Shown here: positions 35,847 to 44,055 of the stretch, in pieces | How positions within the stretch are numbered: the first letter of the stretch is position 1 | How the letters are laid out: each line of letters opens with the position of its first letter | Assembly (NCBI GenBank): GCA_025934695.1 | Contig: JAICWS010000001.1 | Span: 1,083,301 to 1,147,300 of the forward strand | Length of the DNA: 64,000 bases | Source of the DNA: Alphaproteobacteria bacterium | GTDB lineage: Bacteria > Pseudomonadota > Alphaproteobacteria > Micavibrionales > UBA2020 | Reading direction: 5' to 3' | Notes under the pieces: generated by a model | Database searches by the model: none | Told to the model about the DNA's origin: nothing | The model's input: only the letters and a program-made list of their open reading frames with translations | Position numbers and translations under genes: made by a program

Positions 35847-36551
35847 TTGGCACTCGCTCCACCTGAAAAAAAGGTCCTAGTGTCCTGGATACTGATTGCC
35901 TGCATTGCCATTGGCCTTACGCTTTTTCTCGATCTTCGACCTGAACCGCCGTATATCACGAGTGAGAGCTGCAAGGTGATGCCGCGTCCTCCGGAAGACA
36001 AGAGTTGGGAGTGCTTTATCAGTCACTATAACTTGGACGAGGTCGAGGCAAAAGCCGCGGCGGGAGATGCCGACATGCAAATCGTCCTGGGGGACGCGTA
36101 TCATTACGGTGAAGTCGTAAAAGCTGATGATACTGAAGCGATGAAATGGTACCGAAAGGCGGCTGACTCTATAGGTTTAAAGGATTGGGAAGCCAAGGAG
36201 GCTACTATTCGTATTGCTCACCTTTATGAAACGGGGACTAGAAATATAAGGGATTACCAGGAGGCGTCAAAATGGTACCAGCGTGCGGCGGAGAGGGATG
36301 GGACTTCCGATTCATATTTGTTTCTTGCCCACTTGTATGAGAAGGGTGGACCAGGCCTTCTGCAAGATTATGCAGAAGCTTACTTCTGGTACAGTTTGGC
36401 GATCTTGGCCCCATACTCTAATACCGAGAAGTACCTCAAGGAACGAGCAGCGGTGGCACCGACTTTGTCTTTTGAACAAAGAACTTCAATCGATAAGCGC
36501 GTGGGCGAATGGCTAAAGGCTCACCCCGCGACGGCTGCAGCGAAACACTAG
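35847..36551 (+). CDS. Membrane-anchored Sel1-repeat protein, 234 aa
   Basis: A transmembrane helix (about 10-28; VSWILIACIAIGLTLFL) then three Sel1-like repeats (about 65-190; AAGDADMQIVLGDAYHYGE, EAMKWYRKAA, EASKWYQRAAERDG, YAEAYFWYSLAI). Sel1 repeats mediate protein interactions and often link the envelope to signalling. TTG start at 35847 with GAGGA upstream. Together with the next two genes it forms a set of related proteins that seem to have duplicated in place. Confidence 0.85.
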   Translation: MALAPPEKKVLVSWILIACIAIGLTLFLDLRPEPPYITSESCKVMPRPPEDKSWECFISHYNLDEVEAKAAAGDADMQIVLGDAYHYGEVVKADDTEAMKWYRKAADSIGLKDWEAKEATIRIAHLYETGTRNIRDYQEASKWYQRAAERDGTSDSYLFLAHLYEKGGPGLLQDYAEAYFWYSLAILAPYSNTEKYLKERAAVAPTLSFEQRTSIDKRVGEWLKAHPATAAAKH

Positions 36552-36556
36552 GCAAA

Positions 36557-36580
36557 TCTTCGTAACGGAAAGTATCACTC
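36557..36580 (+). promoter_or_regulatory. Cluster element, divergent copy
   Basis: CTTCGTAACGGAAAGTATCA then CTCA. Shares TTCGTAA and TATCAC with the other copies and precedes the gene at 36605. Confidence 0.4.
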
Positions 36581-36604
36581 ATTTCGACCAGGTCCCCGGC
36601 TAGC

Positions 36605-37195
36605 ATGCCAATAAATTGGAAGAGCGGACGAACACAAGTTCTACTTGCTCTCTTTGTCGTCGTGGTGGCGGCATACGTGCTCTTGTTTACAACCGGAAAT
36701 GAAAAGGTCTGCTACGCAATCTACAGCACCACTGAACATGACCAGCCGCCCCCATTTGCGGAAATGGCGGTGAAAGCCCGGAAAGGAAACGCTCGGGCGG
36801 AAAGAATTTTAGGAGATTATTACTTGGGACTCTATACGTGGCCACCGTCAGAATCAAAACCGGATTATCTTGAGGCAGCTGAGTGGTACCGAAAATCAGC
36901 TGACCAGGGAAACACGGAGGCACAATATCGGCTATCCGACCTCTACTTGCACGGTTACGGCGTTAACAAAGATGCGCGCGAAGCCTATTTTTGGGCATTG
37001 CTGGCTCTTCGAGGAAATTACTTTCGTCCCTTGGAAGCACCAAGGGATGCGCTGCCTTGCTATTTGGACGACGCGAGGAAATATTCTGAGCAGTTGCTTT
37101 CCAGTGGAGAGCGAGAAGCAATTAAAAAGCGTGTGGAAGAATGGATGAAAGACCATCCCATGACCTACATCAAAGTAACACATAAGATGAGGTAG
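36605..37195 (+). CDS. Membrane-anchored Sel1-repeat protein, 196 aa
   Basis: A transmembrane segment near residues 10-30 (VLLALFVVVVAAYVLLFTT), then two to three Sel1-like repeats (about 55-135; KGNARAERILGDYYLGLY, EAAEWYRKSADQGNTEAQY, DAREAYFWALLAL). The C-terminal helix (EAIKKRVEEWMKDHP) is like that of its neighbours (KRVGEWLKAHP at 35847). ATG at 36605; ribosome site weak. Confidence 0.82.
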   Translation: MPINWKSGRTQVLLALFVVVVAAYVLLFTTGNEKVCYAIYSTTEHDQPPPFAEMAVKARKGNARAERILGDYYLGLYTWPPSESKPDYLEAAEWYRKSADQGNTEAQYRLSDLYLHGYGVNKDAREAYFWALLALRGNYFRPLEAPRDALPCYLDDARKYSEQLLSSGEREAIKKRVEEWMKDHPMTYIKVTHKMR

Positions 37196-37257
37196 AGGCA
37201 GTCGTACAATGGAAATCACTCTGCCCGAAAATATTGCTACATTGCCGCCGCATCTTT

Positions 37258-37280
37258 TTTCGTAAAATCGTTATCAGTAA
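37258..37280 (+). promoter_or_regulatory. Cluster element
   Basis: TTTCGTAAAATCGTTATCAG then TAA, before the gene at 37293. One of five clear copies in the 35.8-38.3 kb region. Confidence 0.5.
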
Positions 37281-37292
37281 CCGGCCCTTAAC

Positions 37293-37889
37293 ATGACGCA
37301 CATGCTGAAACTCTCTCTCGCTTCCCTGCTCTTGGGTTTTTTTCTTTTTTCAATGCCAGCGGCTGCACAGCAAACTTCGACAAATGAAAGCCCTTTCATC
37401 AAAGCCAATAGCCCAGCAGCGGAACGGGGGAATGCTACTGCGCAATTTAATTTAGGCTTGTATTATTCGGTCGTTCTACGGTCGCATCCGAATTACGAAG
37501 AAGCCGCCAAGTGGTTTCGCATGGCTGCAGATCAGGGCGATCCGCGTGCCCAGAAATTGCTATGTAGTTTTTATTACTCCGGAACAGGAGTGCAGCAGGA
37601 CTATAACGAAGCCTTTAAGCTATGCCAGAAAGCCGCTAATGCAGGGGATACACAAGCTCAAGAGATTCTCGGCATTATGTATGCTAACGGGCAGGGCGTG
37701 CAGCAGGATTATCAGGAAGCGTCATTCTGGCTGCTCCTCGGCGTCCACACAGATTTTATAAAGGCTACGTTTCATGACAGGGCTAATTTTCTACTATCGC
37801 CCCAGCATTTAGATGAAAAGCAAACCAAAGCTGTGGTAGAAAGAGTGCAAGCGTGGAAACCGACCCATGCCCCGGCGTCAAAACCATGA
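37293..37889 (+). CDS. Secreted Sel1-repeat protein, 198 aa
   Basis: A signal peptide (1-25, ending AAA-QQ) and three Sel1-like repeats (about 45-160; NATAQFNLGLYYSVVL, EAAKWFRMAADQGDPRAQ, EAFKLCQKAANAGDTQAQEIL, QEASFWLLLGV). It would be periplasmic. The YSGTGVQQDYNEA and NGQGVQQDYQEA repeat starts are typical Sel1. Third of the tandem Sel1 genes. Confidence 0.87.
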   Translation: MTHMLKLSLASLLLGFFLFSMPAAAQQTSTNESPFIKANSPAAERGNATAQFNLGLYYSVVLRSHPNYEEAAKWFRMAADQGDPRAQKLLCSFYYSGTGVQQDYNEAFKLCQKAANAGDTQAQEILGIMYANGQGVQQDYQEASFWLLLGVHTDFIKATFHDRANFLLSPQHLDEKQTKAVVERVQAWKPTHAPASKP

Positions 37890-37899
37890 CAGAGTAATT

Positions 37900-37923
37900 T
37901 CCACAAAAATCATTATCACACAA
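37900..37923 (+). promoter_or_regulatory. Cluster element
   Basis: TCCACAAAAATCATTATCAC then ACAA, directly abutting the ATG at 37923. If TTATCA is a -10, the transcript is leaderless or nearly so. Confidence 0.5.
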
Positions 37924-38264
37924 TGCGCGCCCTACCCTTCATCCTCCTGGCCTTTTTGCTGTTCACATCAGCTGGCGCTGCTGCCGGGAAGGTGTGGACT
38001 AAAGAGCTTATTTGCGCGCCCATGGAATTCCAACACTTTCTGGACATAAGCTTCTGGGTGCTCGGCTCCCTCTCTATTCTTGCGGGAATTTACCGCCGAT
38101 TTCGCTACAAGGACAAAACAGCAGCGCCCAAAAGAACGCTTGACCCGACCATCTTGATAGTCCTTGGCTGTATGTTAGTGGCGGCGCCTTTCTTGCAGAG
38201 GATGGCCTCACACATGTATGGCCAACAAAGCTCAGACCCTACTCGCGTGAATTGTGATTGGTAA
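37923..38264 (+). CDS. Small membrane protein, 113 aa
   Basis: N-terminal signal sequence (1-20; LPFILLAFLLFTSAGAAA), a transmembrane helix (about 40-58; FWVLGSLSILAGIYRRF) and another (about 75-92; ILIVLGCMLVAAPFLQ). A cysteine pair may form a disulfide. Unrecognised. Last gene of the 34-38 kb cluster. Confidence 0.65.
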   Translation: MRALPFILLAFLLFTSAGAAAGKVWTKELICAPMEFQHFLDISFWVLGSLSILAGIYRRFRYKDKTAAPKRTLDPTILIVLGCMLVAAPFLQRMASHMYGQQSSDPTRVNCDW

Positions 38265-38292
38265 ACCCGAGGCACGGAGCGCGACCATAGAT

Positions 38293-38316
38293 TTTCGTAA
38301 CGGATATTATCACACA
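38293..38316 (+). promoter_or_regulatory. Cluster element without an obvious gene
   Basis: TTTTCGTAACGGATATTATC then ACAC. No gene follows before the terminator at 38404. It may be an abandoned promoter whose gene has been lost. Confidence 0.4.
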
Positions 38317-38403
38317 TTGGACTCGTGCGCCGCCCCTGCCCTTAACGCGGTAAAAACCTTAAGGCCGGTGACGGGTCTTGTTGCAAAAAATAGCCGCGCA
38401 GAA

Positions 38404-38437
38404 AAAAGCCGGCTGCCCCAAGCGGCAACCGGCTTTT
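38404..38437 (-). terminator. Intrinsic terminator
   Basis: AAAAGCCGG (38404-38412) pairs with CCGGCTTTT (38429-38437), with an inner TGCC/GGCA pairing. On the minus strand it runs into TTTTTTC, so it ends the 38486-39268 transcript. Confidence 0.75.
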
Positions 38438-38485
38438 GTCCCATCTGCCGGAATTAAAACCTCCTTTCTCTTAAAGGATAGGCTG

Positions 38486-38683
38486 TTACATGAAGACGGT
38501 CCTGCCGGGAGGAAACTGCGCGGCATGGCCGATCATGGCGAGCTGCACGGCGAACAGGACGGCGGCGAGCGCGAGAAGGATGGTCAGGGCCGCGTCGCCG
38601 GCGCCGTCGAAGTCGTGCAACGGCATGTCGATTTTTTCCAGCTTCGGCAGCTTGAATTTCGAAAGCATGTCATGGAGCGTCAT
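38486..38683 (-). CDS. Small membrane protein, 65 aa
   Basis: A charged N-terminal half (MTLHDMLSKFKLPKLEKID) followed by one transmembrane helix (about 30-55; AALTILLALAAVLFAVQLAMI). A strong AAGGAGGTGAG ribosome site supports it. It follows the CBS gene by 21 bp in the same direction and ends at a terminator, so it is probably co-expressed with that gene. Function unknown. Confidence 0.7.
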   Translation of the reverse strand: MTLHDMLSKFKLPKLEKIDMPLHDFDGAGDAALTILLALAAVLFAVQLAMIGHAAQFPPGRTVFM

Positions 38684-38704
38684 GGCTTCTCACCTCCTTT
38701 CCCG

Positions 38705-39268
38705 TCACGCGCCCTCGAGCGCGTAACCGGAGCCGTAAGGCTCGCGGAGCATCTGCCAGAAGAGCGATTTATGGGCCTGCTCGCTCTTCTTCGCCTCCTG
38801 CAGAAGCTGCTGGAGATGGATGGCCAGCTCGCGCTCGCCCACGATGCCCACCACTTTCTCGCGGTCGGTGCGGGACACCACCGGCATGAAGCGGTAGCCG
38901 CGCCGCAGCATGGTGGCGGCGGCTTCCTCGATCGGCATGGTGTCGTCGAGCGTCTCCGGCTTGCGGATCATGACATCGCTGACGCGCATGTCCTCGATGT
39001 ATTTCCGTACGTTTTTGGAGTTGATCAGCTTGTCCGAGCTGCAGGCGAAAATATGCCGCAGGATCGCGCGTTCGGTCAGCAGGCCCGACAGCCGGTCGTT
39101 ATCGTCGAGGACGCAGGCCGCGCCCGCGTCGGCTTCCTGCAGGAACGGGAGGATGAGCTTGACGTAATCGTTTTCAAAGAATGTGGGTGAAAACCGGTGG
39201 GACACGATGTCGCCCACGGTTTTGGCGGATGTCAGCGGAAGGTTCGCGTTTGCTGCGATCGTTCTCAT
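38705..39268 (-). CDS. CBS-domain protein, 187 aa
   Basis: Two CBS motifs (about 20-85 and 95-160; AACVLDDNDRLSGLLTERAI and YRFMPVVSRTDREKVVGIVG) preceded and followed by helices. The pair should form an adenosyl-nucleotide-binding Bateman module. Divergent from the small heat-shock gene, which fits a stress-related role. A second CBS protein stands at 23487. AGGAG precedes the ATG. Confidence 0.85.
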   Translation of the reverse strand: MRTIAANANLPLTSAKTVGDIVSHRFSPTFFENDYVKLILPFLQEADAGAACVLDDNDRLSGLLTERAILRHIFACSSDKLINSKNVRKYIEDMRVSDVMIRKPETLDDTMPIEEAAATMLRRGYRFMPVVSRTDREKVVGIVGERELAIHLQQLLQEAKKSEQAHKSLFWQMLREPYGSGYALEGA

Positions 39269-39578
39269 GGCGCTACTCCTTTCTTTGGCACGAGAAAAAC
39301 AACAACAAGTTATCGGAGGATCAGGGCATGGCCTGCTGCCGCCCCAAGTCCTTCAAGCCTTCTACGCAGGCATCCGCCAGATGGATGAGTGCGCCCAGGA
39401 TTCAAATAAACCCCTGAAAATTCAGGAAAAAATTTTTTATGATCCAAAAAATCCACCCCGCTGCGCCGTGCGTATCAGCAAAGGAAAGGCGTCCAAGCCA
39501 TGCCCCCCGACGGGATGGCGGCGGCCGCTTTCCACATACAGTCGTAGTTAGCCTTGCTTTATTCATAGGAGGTTAAAA
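39269..39578. other. Divergent intergenic region, CBS and Hsp20 genes
   Basis: Contains a perfect palindrome CCTGAA-AA-TTCAGG (39413-39426) near the middle and an AT-rich stretch after it. This may be a shared operator. No well-supported heat-shock sigma promoter is seen. A 29-codon frame with a ribosome site starts near 39328 but is not convincing. Confidence 0.5.
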
Positions 39579-40055
39579 ATGGCAAACGTACTGACTCTGA
39601 CCACCCCGCTGATGCGGCAAACCGTCGGCTTCGACCGTTTCAACGACATGTTCGAGCAGCTGATGACCGCGGGCGAGGGCTTCGATAATTATCCGCCGTA
39701 TAACATCGAAAAACATGGCGAGGACCATTACCGCATCACCATGGCGGTCGCCGGCTTCACGATGGAGGACCTGAACATCGTGCTGCACGACGGCGTGCTT
39801 TCTGTCACCGGCGCCGTGAAGGAGAAAGCGGAAGACGCGGGCGTTCAGGTCTTGCACCGCGGCATCGCCGCGCGCGCCTTCCAGCGCACGTTCCGCCTGG
39901 CGGATTATATCCAGGTCACGGACGCCGCGCTTGAGGATGGGTTGCTCACGATCCATCTCGTGCGCGAAGTGCCGGAAGAGAAAAAGCCGCGCACCATCCT
40001 CATCAACGGGGATGGCGCGAACGGCAAGGCCGGCGCGAAAAAAACGAAGTCCTGA
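39579..40055 (+). CDS. Small heat-shock protein, Hsp20/IbpA type
   Basis: 158 residues with an alpha-crystallin domain (about 40-135): YNIEKHGEDHYRITMAVAGF, the LxVxG-type LSVTGA, IAARAFQRTFRLADYI, and LEDGLLTIHL. A C-terminal Lys-rich tail follows. These proteins are ATP-independent holdases that bind unfolding proteins. AGGAGG precedes the ATG. Near CBS and PAS genes it looks part of a stress-response locus. Confidence 0.92.
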   Translation: MANVLTLTTPLMRQTVGFDRFNDMFEQLMTAGEGFDNYPPYNIEKHGEDHYRITMAVAGFTMEDLNIVLHDGVLSVTGAVKEKAEDAGVQVLHRGIAARAFQRTFRLADYIQVTDAALEDGLLTIHLVREVPEEKKPRTILINGDGANGKAGAKKTKS

Positions 40056-40081
40056 CGGAAAGGCTCCTGAAAGCGCCGTCG

Positions 40082-40149
40082 CCCCGCGGTTCTCCCCGCC
40101 GCGGGGTGCGGCCTCCCGACACCCCCGCGCCGCGAGCCCGGCGCGGGGG
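40082..40149 (+). terminator. Two GC-rich hairpins after the heat-shock gene
   Basis: CCCCGCGG/CCGCGGGG (40082-40106) and CCCCCGCGCCG with its perfect complement (40122-40149). Neither is followed by a T tract, so they may be Rho-assisted terminators or mRNA-stabilising structures before the PAS gene. Confidence 0.5.
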
Positions 40150-40186
40150 AACGGGCTGTCAGGGTTCAACCAGAGGACGTTCTAAA

Positions 40187-40537
40187 ATGGCGAACGATAT
40201 CGTCATCCAAAAATCGCTGGACGGGCGGATCATCTACTGGAGCGAGGAAGCGGAACAGGCCTTCGGCTATACCGCGGGCGAAGTGCTGGGCCGGCACGTC
40301 AGCATCATCATCCCCTTCGACTGGCAGGATGAAGAGTACCAGATGCTTGACGAGCTGCGCGCAGGGCAAAGGGTGGAAGAGCGCAAAACGGTGCGGCGGT
40401 CGAAGGACGGCCGTTATTGGGAAGTGAACCTGAGCATCTACCCGCTGCGCGACGAGGGCGGAAAAATCATCGGCGCGGAGAAGCGCTATTCCTGCCTGAG
40501 ACCTTACGTTCCGGGACCTTCAATGATGTCCGCTTGA
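40187..40537 (+). CDS. Stand-alone PAS-domain protein, 116 aa
   Basis: One PAS domain (about 5-100): IIYWSEEAEQAFGYTAGEVLG, DGRYWEVNLSIYPLRDEGGKIIGA. It follows the usual pattern of PAS/PAC with no output domain, so it must act on another protein. ATG at 40187 with AGAGGA further upstream. It is just downstream of the Hsp20 gene and may be on the same transcript despite the hairpins. Confidence 0.85.
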   Translation: MANDIVIQKSLDGRIIYWSEEAEQAFGYTAGEVLGRHVSIIIPFDWQDEEYQMLDELRAGQRVEERKTVRRSKDGRYWEVNLSIYPLRDEGGKIIGAEKRYSCLRPYVPGPSMMSA

Positions 40538-40601
40538 AAAAGTTCACCGATACCGCGCCCCCGCGCTGCGCCTCTTCAGGCGCGAAGGCTGCTCGCGCAT
40601 A

Positions 40602-41042
40602 TCACCGCGCCGCGGCTGGCGCGGGATCGTCCTTGAGCACTATCCCATCCGTCGTGCCCGGTCCTGGCGCCCAGCTTTCTACGCGCTGCTCGACGTCGTT
40701 GCGTTCGGCCTCGACGAGCATGCGGCCTGACTCATTGATGCAGGCCTCGATGCTTTTGCCTTCCGCTTCCTGCGCGCCGCACTTCTGCGCGGCAAGCAGC
40801 CAGAAATAGGCCTCGCGGAAATTCTGCTTCACGCCGGCGCCGGCGTGATAGGCAAGGCCGATCAGGGCCATCGCAGCAGGATCGCCTTTTGCCGCCTTCT
40901 CCTTGGCCTCTGTCAGCGTTTTCCGGTGCTTCACCACCGCCGATTTCGCTTCCGCCTCGTCGGCATGCGCATTGATCGCGCGATAGCCGAAATAAGCGGC
41001 CGCGAGAATAACGGTGACGACGGCAGGCGTAATCGGGCTCAT
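40602..41042 (-). CDS. Sel1-repeat protein with signal or anchor, 146 aa
   Basis: A hydrophobic N-terminus (TPAVVTVILAAAYFGYRAI) acts as anchor or signal peptide. Residues about 40-95 hold one or two Sel1-like repeats (AAKGDPAAMALIGLAYHAG, FREAYFWLLAAQKCG). The C-terminus is Pro/Ala-rich. AAGGA lies seven bases before the ATG at 41042; an upstream TTG (41060) is less likely. Periplasmic side likely. Confidence 0.75.
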   Translation of the reverse strand: MSPITPAVVTVILAAAYFGYRAINAHADEAEAKSAVVKHRKTLTEAKEKAAKGDPAAMALIGLAYHAGAGVKQNFREAYFWLLAAQKCGAQEAEGKSIEACINESGRMLVEAERNDVEQRVESWAPGPGTTDGIVLKDDPAPAAAR

Positions 41043-41117
41043 GGGAAAATCCTTTTGCAAAACAGCGCTTGCCTTATTCTAGCAGAATCCGGTCCCTGAT
41101 GCAGCAGCGGCGGGCCA

Positions 41118-42251
41118 TCACGCCGCACTGCCTTTCAGCCAGGGCGGCTCGAAACCGGTGACAGCGTGGAAGATCGAGCCGCGCGTCTGCGCCCACCAGG
41201 CCCTGCGCACGCCCAGGAAGATCAAGACGGCCACGACAATCAGCACAACCGGTTCCAGCGCGGGTTCGATCACGCCTTCGTCGATGACCACCGCGGGAAA
41301 ACGGTTGATATCCCGCACCCGCACCGTGTCGCCCGGCGACAGGGCGGGGCGCCGCAGCCCGCGGAACATCATATACGGGATATCCCCGGCGGGATCATGA
41401 ATGACGACACGCAGCGTATAGACATTCACGTGCTTTTCCGTCTCGCCCCACAGCGCATAGGCGCGCGCTTCGGTGTCGACGGCAATGACGGTCGCCGTCC
41501 TGACCGGATATGTCGCCACCAGCCGCCAGCTATCCACAGCAATATAGGTGACAAGCAGCCCCAGCAGAAAAAAACCGGCGACGCCCCGGCGGCGCTCGTT
41601 CATGATGCGGTTCCACGCCTTGAAGCGGTCGGGATCGGCCGGAATATCCTCGAAGCGCACGACATGATCGACATTGTCCTCGATCCCCTTGCGCGCGCTC
41701 CAGTTGGACAGCTGCAGCAGCGGCTGCAGCGCGGCCGCGGCGACGCAGAGGATCAATTCGGACGAGAACAGCTGCAGGAGCGCCGCCGCCAACGAAAAGT
41801 CTGCCGCCGAGACGTCGCGCCAGGCATAGGGAAGAGCGGCCGCGATAAAGAACGCGCCGCTGGCGGTCATGGGCATTTCCTCGGTGATATGGCCGCTCCC
41901 GGTGTCTTCAGACACCTCGAGCCGGACGGGCGTGCCGGTCGCAAGATCGGGCCAGCGCGTGCCGTCATAGCGCACATGCTTGCGCTGGCCGTGGTCATCC
42001 GCATATTCGCAGATGATGTCGAAGGCCTTGTTCTTATGAAACAGCAGTCCCGACACTTTCGCGTCGACGCGGTTGCGCCTGCGGCGGCGGCGATAGAAAT
42101 CATAGCCGATCACGAACAGGCCGATCGCCAGCATTTCCGGCCAGGCGTAATGGAAGGCCACATCGATATCGCCGGCAACCATGATCTCCGCCATACGGCA
42201 GAGGAACCGGTAACCCAGGTCCATGAATTGTTCGATCGGCATGGCAGTCAT
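41118..42251 (-). CDS. Multi-pass membrane protein, DUF3592-like C-terminal half
   Basis: 377 residues. Hydrophobic helices near residues 35-55, 130-150, 155-190, 235-255 and 345-362. The segment YPVRTATVIAVDTEARAYA, with LSPGDTVRVRDIN, resembles the DUF3592 beta-domain between two helices; an earlier soluble segment (VRYDGTRWPDLATGTPVRL) may be a copy of the same fold. Role unknown. The ATG at 42251 follows GGGGGG; the track further upstream lacks a ribosome site. Confidence 0.65.
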   Translation of the reverse strand: MTAMPIEQFMDLGYRFLCRMAEIMVAGDIDVAFHYAWPEMLAIGLFVIGYDFYRRRRRRNRVDAKVSGLLFHKNKAFDIICEYADDHGQRKHVRYDGTRWPDLATGTPVRLEVSEDTGSGHITEEMPMTASGAFFIAAALPYAWRDVSAADFSLAAALLQLFSSELILCVAAAALQPLLQLSNWSARKGIEDNVDHVVRFEDIPADPDRFKAWNRIMNERRRGVAGFFLLGLLVTYIAVDSWRLVATYPVRTATVIAVDTEARAYALWGETEKHVNVYTLRVVIHDPAGDIPYMMFRGLRRPALSPGDTVRVRDINRFPAVVIDEGVIEPALEPVVLIVVAVLIFLGVRRAWWAQTRGSIFHAVTGFEPPWLKGSAA

Positions 42252-42628
42252 GCAGCCCCCCGGACGTGTCAGCGCCCTGTTCCCCCATTCTACCACGGCG
42301 GGGTTTTAATTTTATTTCGCGCGCGCTCGCCCCCTGTTTCCGCTGATAAAATCGTCCATCCCCACGAATAAGAACGAGGCGCAGCCGGAACACAATTTTA
42401 CGCGGACGGTTTGAACCCGCGGGAGGCATCCAGGGCTCTTACCGGTCCTCGGATGCCTCCTTCGTATTCCCCTTCTCCCTCCTGCGGACACAAAGCGGCG
42501 CTTTAGGGAAATGGCCCCGAGTTCATTCGCGGGAGCTCTTGTTCCCGCCCGCGGGGCGGCTTGACGGTTTCCCGAATCTCGCATAAATTGCACGCTCATT
42601 TAACAATTTGCCGTTAGCAGGATTCGGG
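42252..42628. other. Divergent intergenic region with hairpin and promoter
   Basis: A perfect GGAGGCATCC/GGATGCCTCC hairpin lies at 42422-42460, not followed by T residues. TTGACG (42561-42566) and TAAATT (42584-42589), 17 bp apart, form a promoter for the gene at 42629. No further gene is seen. Confidence 0.55.
42561..42589 (+). promoter_or_regulatory. Sigma-70-type promoter
   Basis: TTGACG and TAAATT with a 17-bp spacer, 40 nt upstream of the SbmA-like gene. Confidence 0.6.
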
Positions 42629-43855
42629 ATGCGCTCAGCAACCGCCGAGGCCACGCAGGACACAAGCGAGGAAAAACCCCGCGAGCCTTCCTTCATGGAA
42701 AAGGTGAAATTCCTGGCCCCCTTCTGGACGGCGCCGGAGAACAAATGGAAGGCGCGCCTGATGCTGGGTGGCATCCTGGCGCTCACGGTGGCCGAGATCG
42801 GTCTGACCGCGGGCGTGGGTCTCGGCTTCCAGGCGGCGCTGAACGCGCTGGTGGCCAAGGACGCGGCGACTTTCGCGCTGACGGGTCTTGCTTCTCTCGG
42901 GGGTGTCCTGACGTCCGCGCTCGCCGGCAACACGCGTGAATTCATGACCGGAACCTTAAGCCAGAACTGGCGCGGCTGGATGTCCGACAAGTTCAACGAG
43001 GCTTGGCTGTCGGGCAAGGCTTACCTGCGCTTCCAGCAAAACAAGCGCTTCTCGCAAAACCCCGACCAGCGCATCGCCGAGACCATCCCGAACGTCGCCG
43101 GCACGACGCTCGGCCTCACGCTGGGGCTGTTCCATTCCGCGGTCGCGGTCGGGACCTTTTCGCTGATGCTCTGGCATATCTCGCCGCTCATGCTGGGCGC
43201 GGCGGTCGTCTGCGCCGCGGGCTCCCACGCGGTCACCCACTGGGCGGGCGGCTCGCTCAACCGCATCTGGCGCGGCATCATGGACACGGAGGCGAAGTTC
43301 CGCCATGCGCTGACCCGCGTGCGCGACAACGCCAAGCCCATCGCGCTCGCCGGGTTCGAGCGCGTCGAAAAAGAAACGCTCAAAGACGAATTCAACAAGC
43401 TCGACAAGACGCGCCGCAGCTTGTTGAAGGTCAGCTGGCGCACCGGCATCATCGGCTGGCTGAACATGAGCAGCGTCTCGATCGTGCCGATCGCCATGAT
43501 GGCGCCCAAGTTCTTCGCCGGTACCGCGACTATCGGCGGCCTCGAGCTCGCGCGCCAGGTTTATACGCAGTTCTATTTCGCGCTGTCCTGGTTCCCGCAG
43601 AACTACGGCACCATCGCGAGCTGGAACGCGAACGTCAGCCAGCTCATGGAATTCCACCGCGACCTCGAAAAGAACAAGGCCGAGGCCGACGCGATCACGG
43701 CGAAAGGGCCCGCGCCCACCGCAGCCCCCGCCCCCGGCCTCGCCGCCGCCCCGGACCTCAAAGCCGCCTTCGACAATCCGAAGACGCCGGCCAACGAAAA
43801 CAAGCCCGCCGCTCCGGAAGCAAAACCCGCCGCGCCGCAAGCGCCGAAAATGTAG
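42629..43855 (+). CDS. SbmA/BacA-like (ABC_membrane_2) permease without ATPase domain
   Basis: 408 residues. About six transmembrane segments with the motifs of the YddA/ABCD-type transmembrane domain: NPDQRIAETI (about residues 144-153), FRHALTRVRDNAKPIAL and the SWFPQNYGTIASW end. No Walker motifs follow; after residue 355 is an Ala/Pro-rich tail. Proteins of this shape include SbmA/BacA, which take up peptides using the proton gradient, so peptide import is a reasonable guess. The ATG at 42629 has AGCAGGA upstream. The next sequence is a REP-like unit. Confidence 0.8.
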   Translation: MRSATAEATQDTSEEKPREPSFMEKVKFLAPFWTAPENKWKARLMLGGILALTVAEIGLTAGVGLGFQAALNALVAKDAATFALTGLASLGGVLTSALAGNTREFMTGTLSQNWRGWMSDKFNEAWLSGKAYLRFQQNKRFSQNPDQRIAETIPNVAGTTLGLTLGLFHSAVAVGTFSLMLWHISPLMLGAAVVCAAGSHAVTHWAGGSLNRIWRGIMDTEAKFRHALTRVRDNAKPIALAGFERVEKETLKDEFNKLDKTRRSLLKVSWRTGIIGWLNMSSVSIVPIAMMAPKFFAGTATIGGLELARQVYTQFYFALSWFPQNYGTIASWNANVSQLMEFHRDLEKNKAEADAITAKGPAPTAAPAPGLAAAPDLKAAFDNPKTPANENKPAAPEAKPAAPQAPKM

Positions 43856-43861
43856 AGACAA

Positions 43862-43961
43862 CCACCCCGACGAAAGTCGGGGTCCAGTTATAAACTCACT
43901 ACCTCTATATTTTGACGAGATAGAAGTTTAACAACTGGACCCCGACTTTCGTCGGGGTGGG
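43862..43961. repeat. Single REP/MITE-like unit
   Basis: Same class as the six units around the GIY-YIG gene: CCACCCCGACGAAAGTCGG, CTACCTCTATATTTTGACG centre, and inverted end. It has no nuclease gene next to it. Confidence 0.85.
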
Positions 43962-44055
43962 ATTGCCGGGATGACGCGACAATCCCCCTAATTGGCTATT
44001 CGTGGGTTAAACGGGCTGGTCAACACGCCTCGACCATGCTATTCCTTCCTCGACC

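Noticed and set aside
39328-39417. A 29-codon frame (MACCRPKS...) with a GGAGG upstream
   Set aside because: Very short, in the control region between the CBS and Hsp20 genes, with no recognisable product. Kept only as a note.
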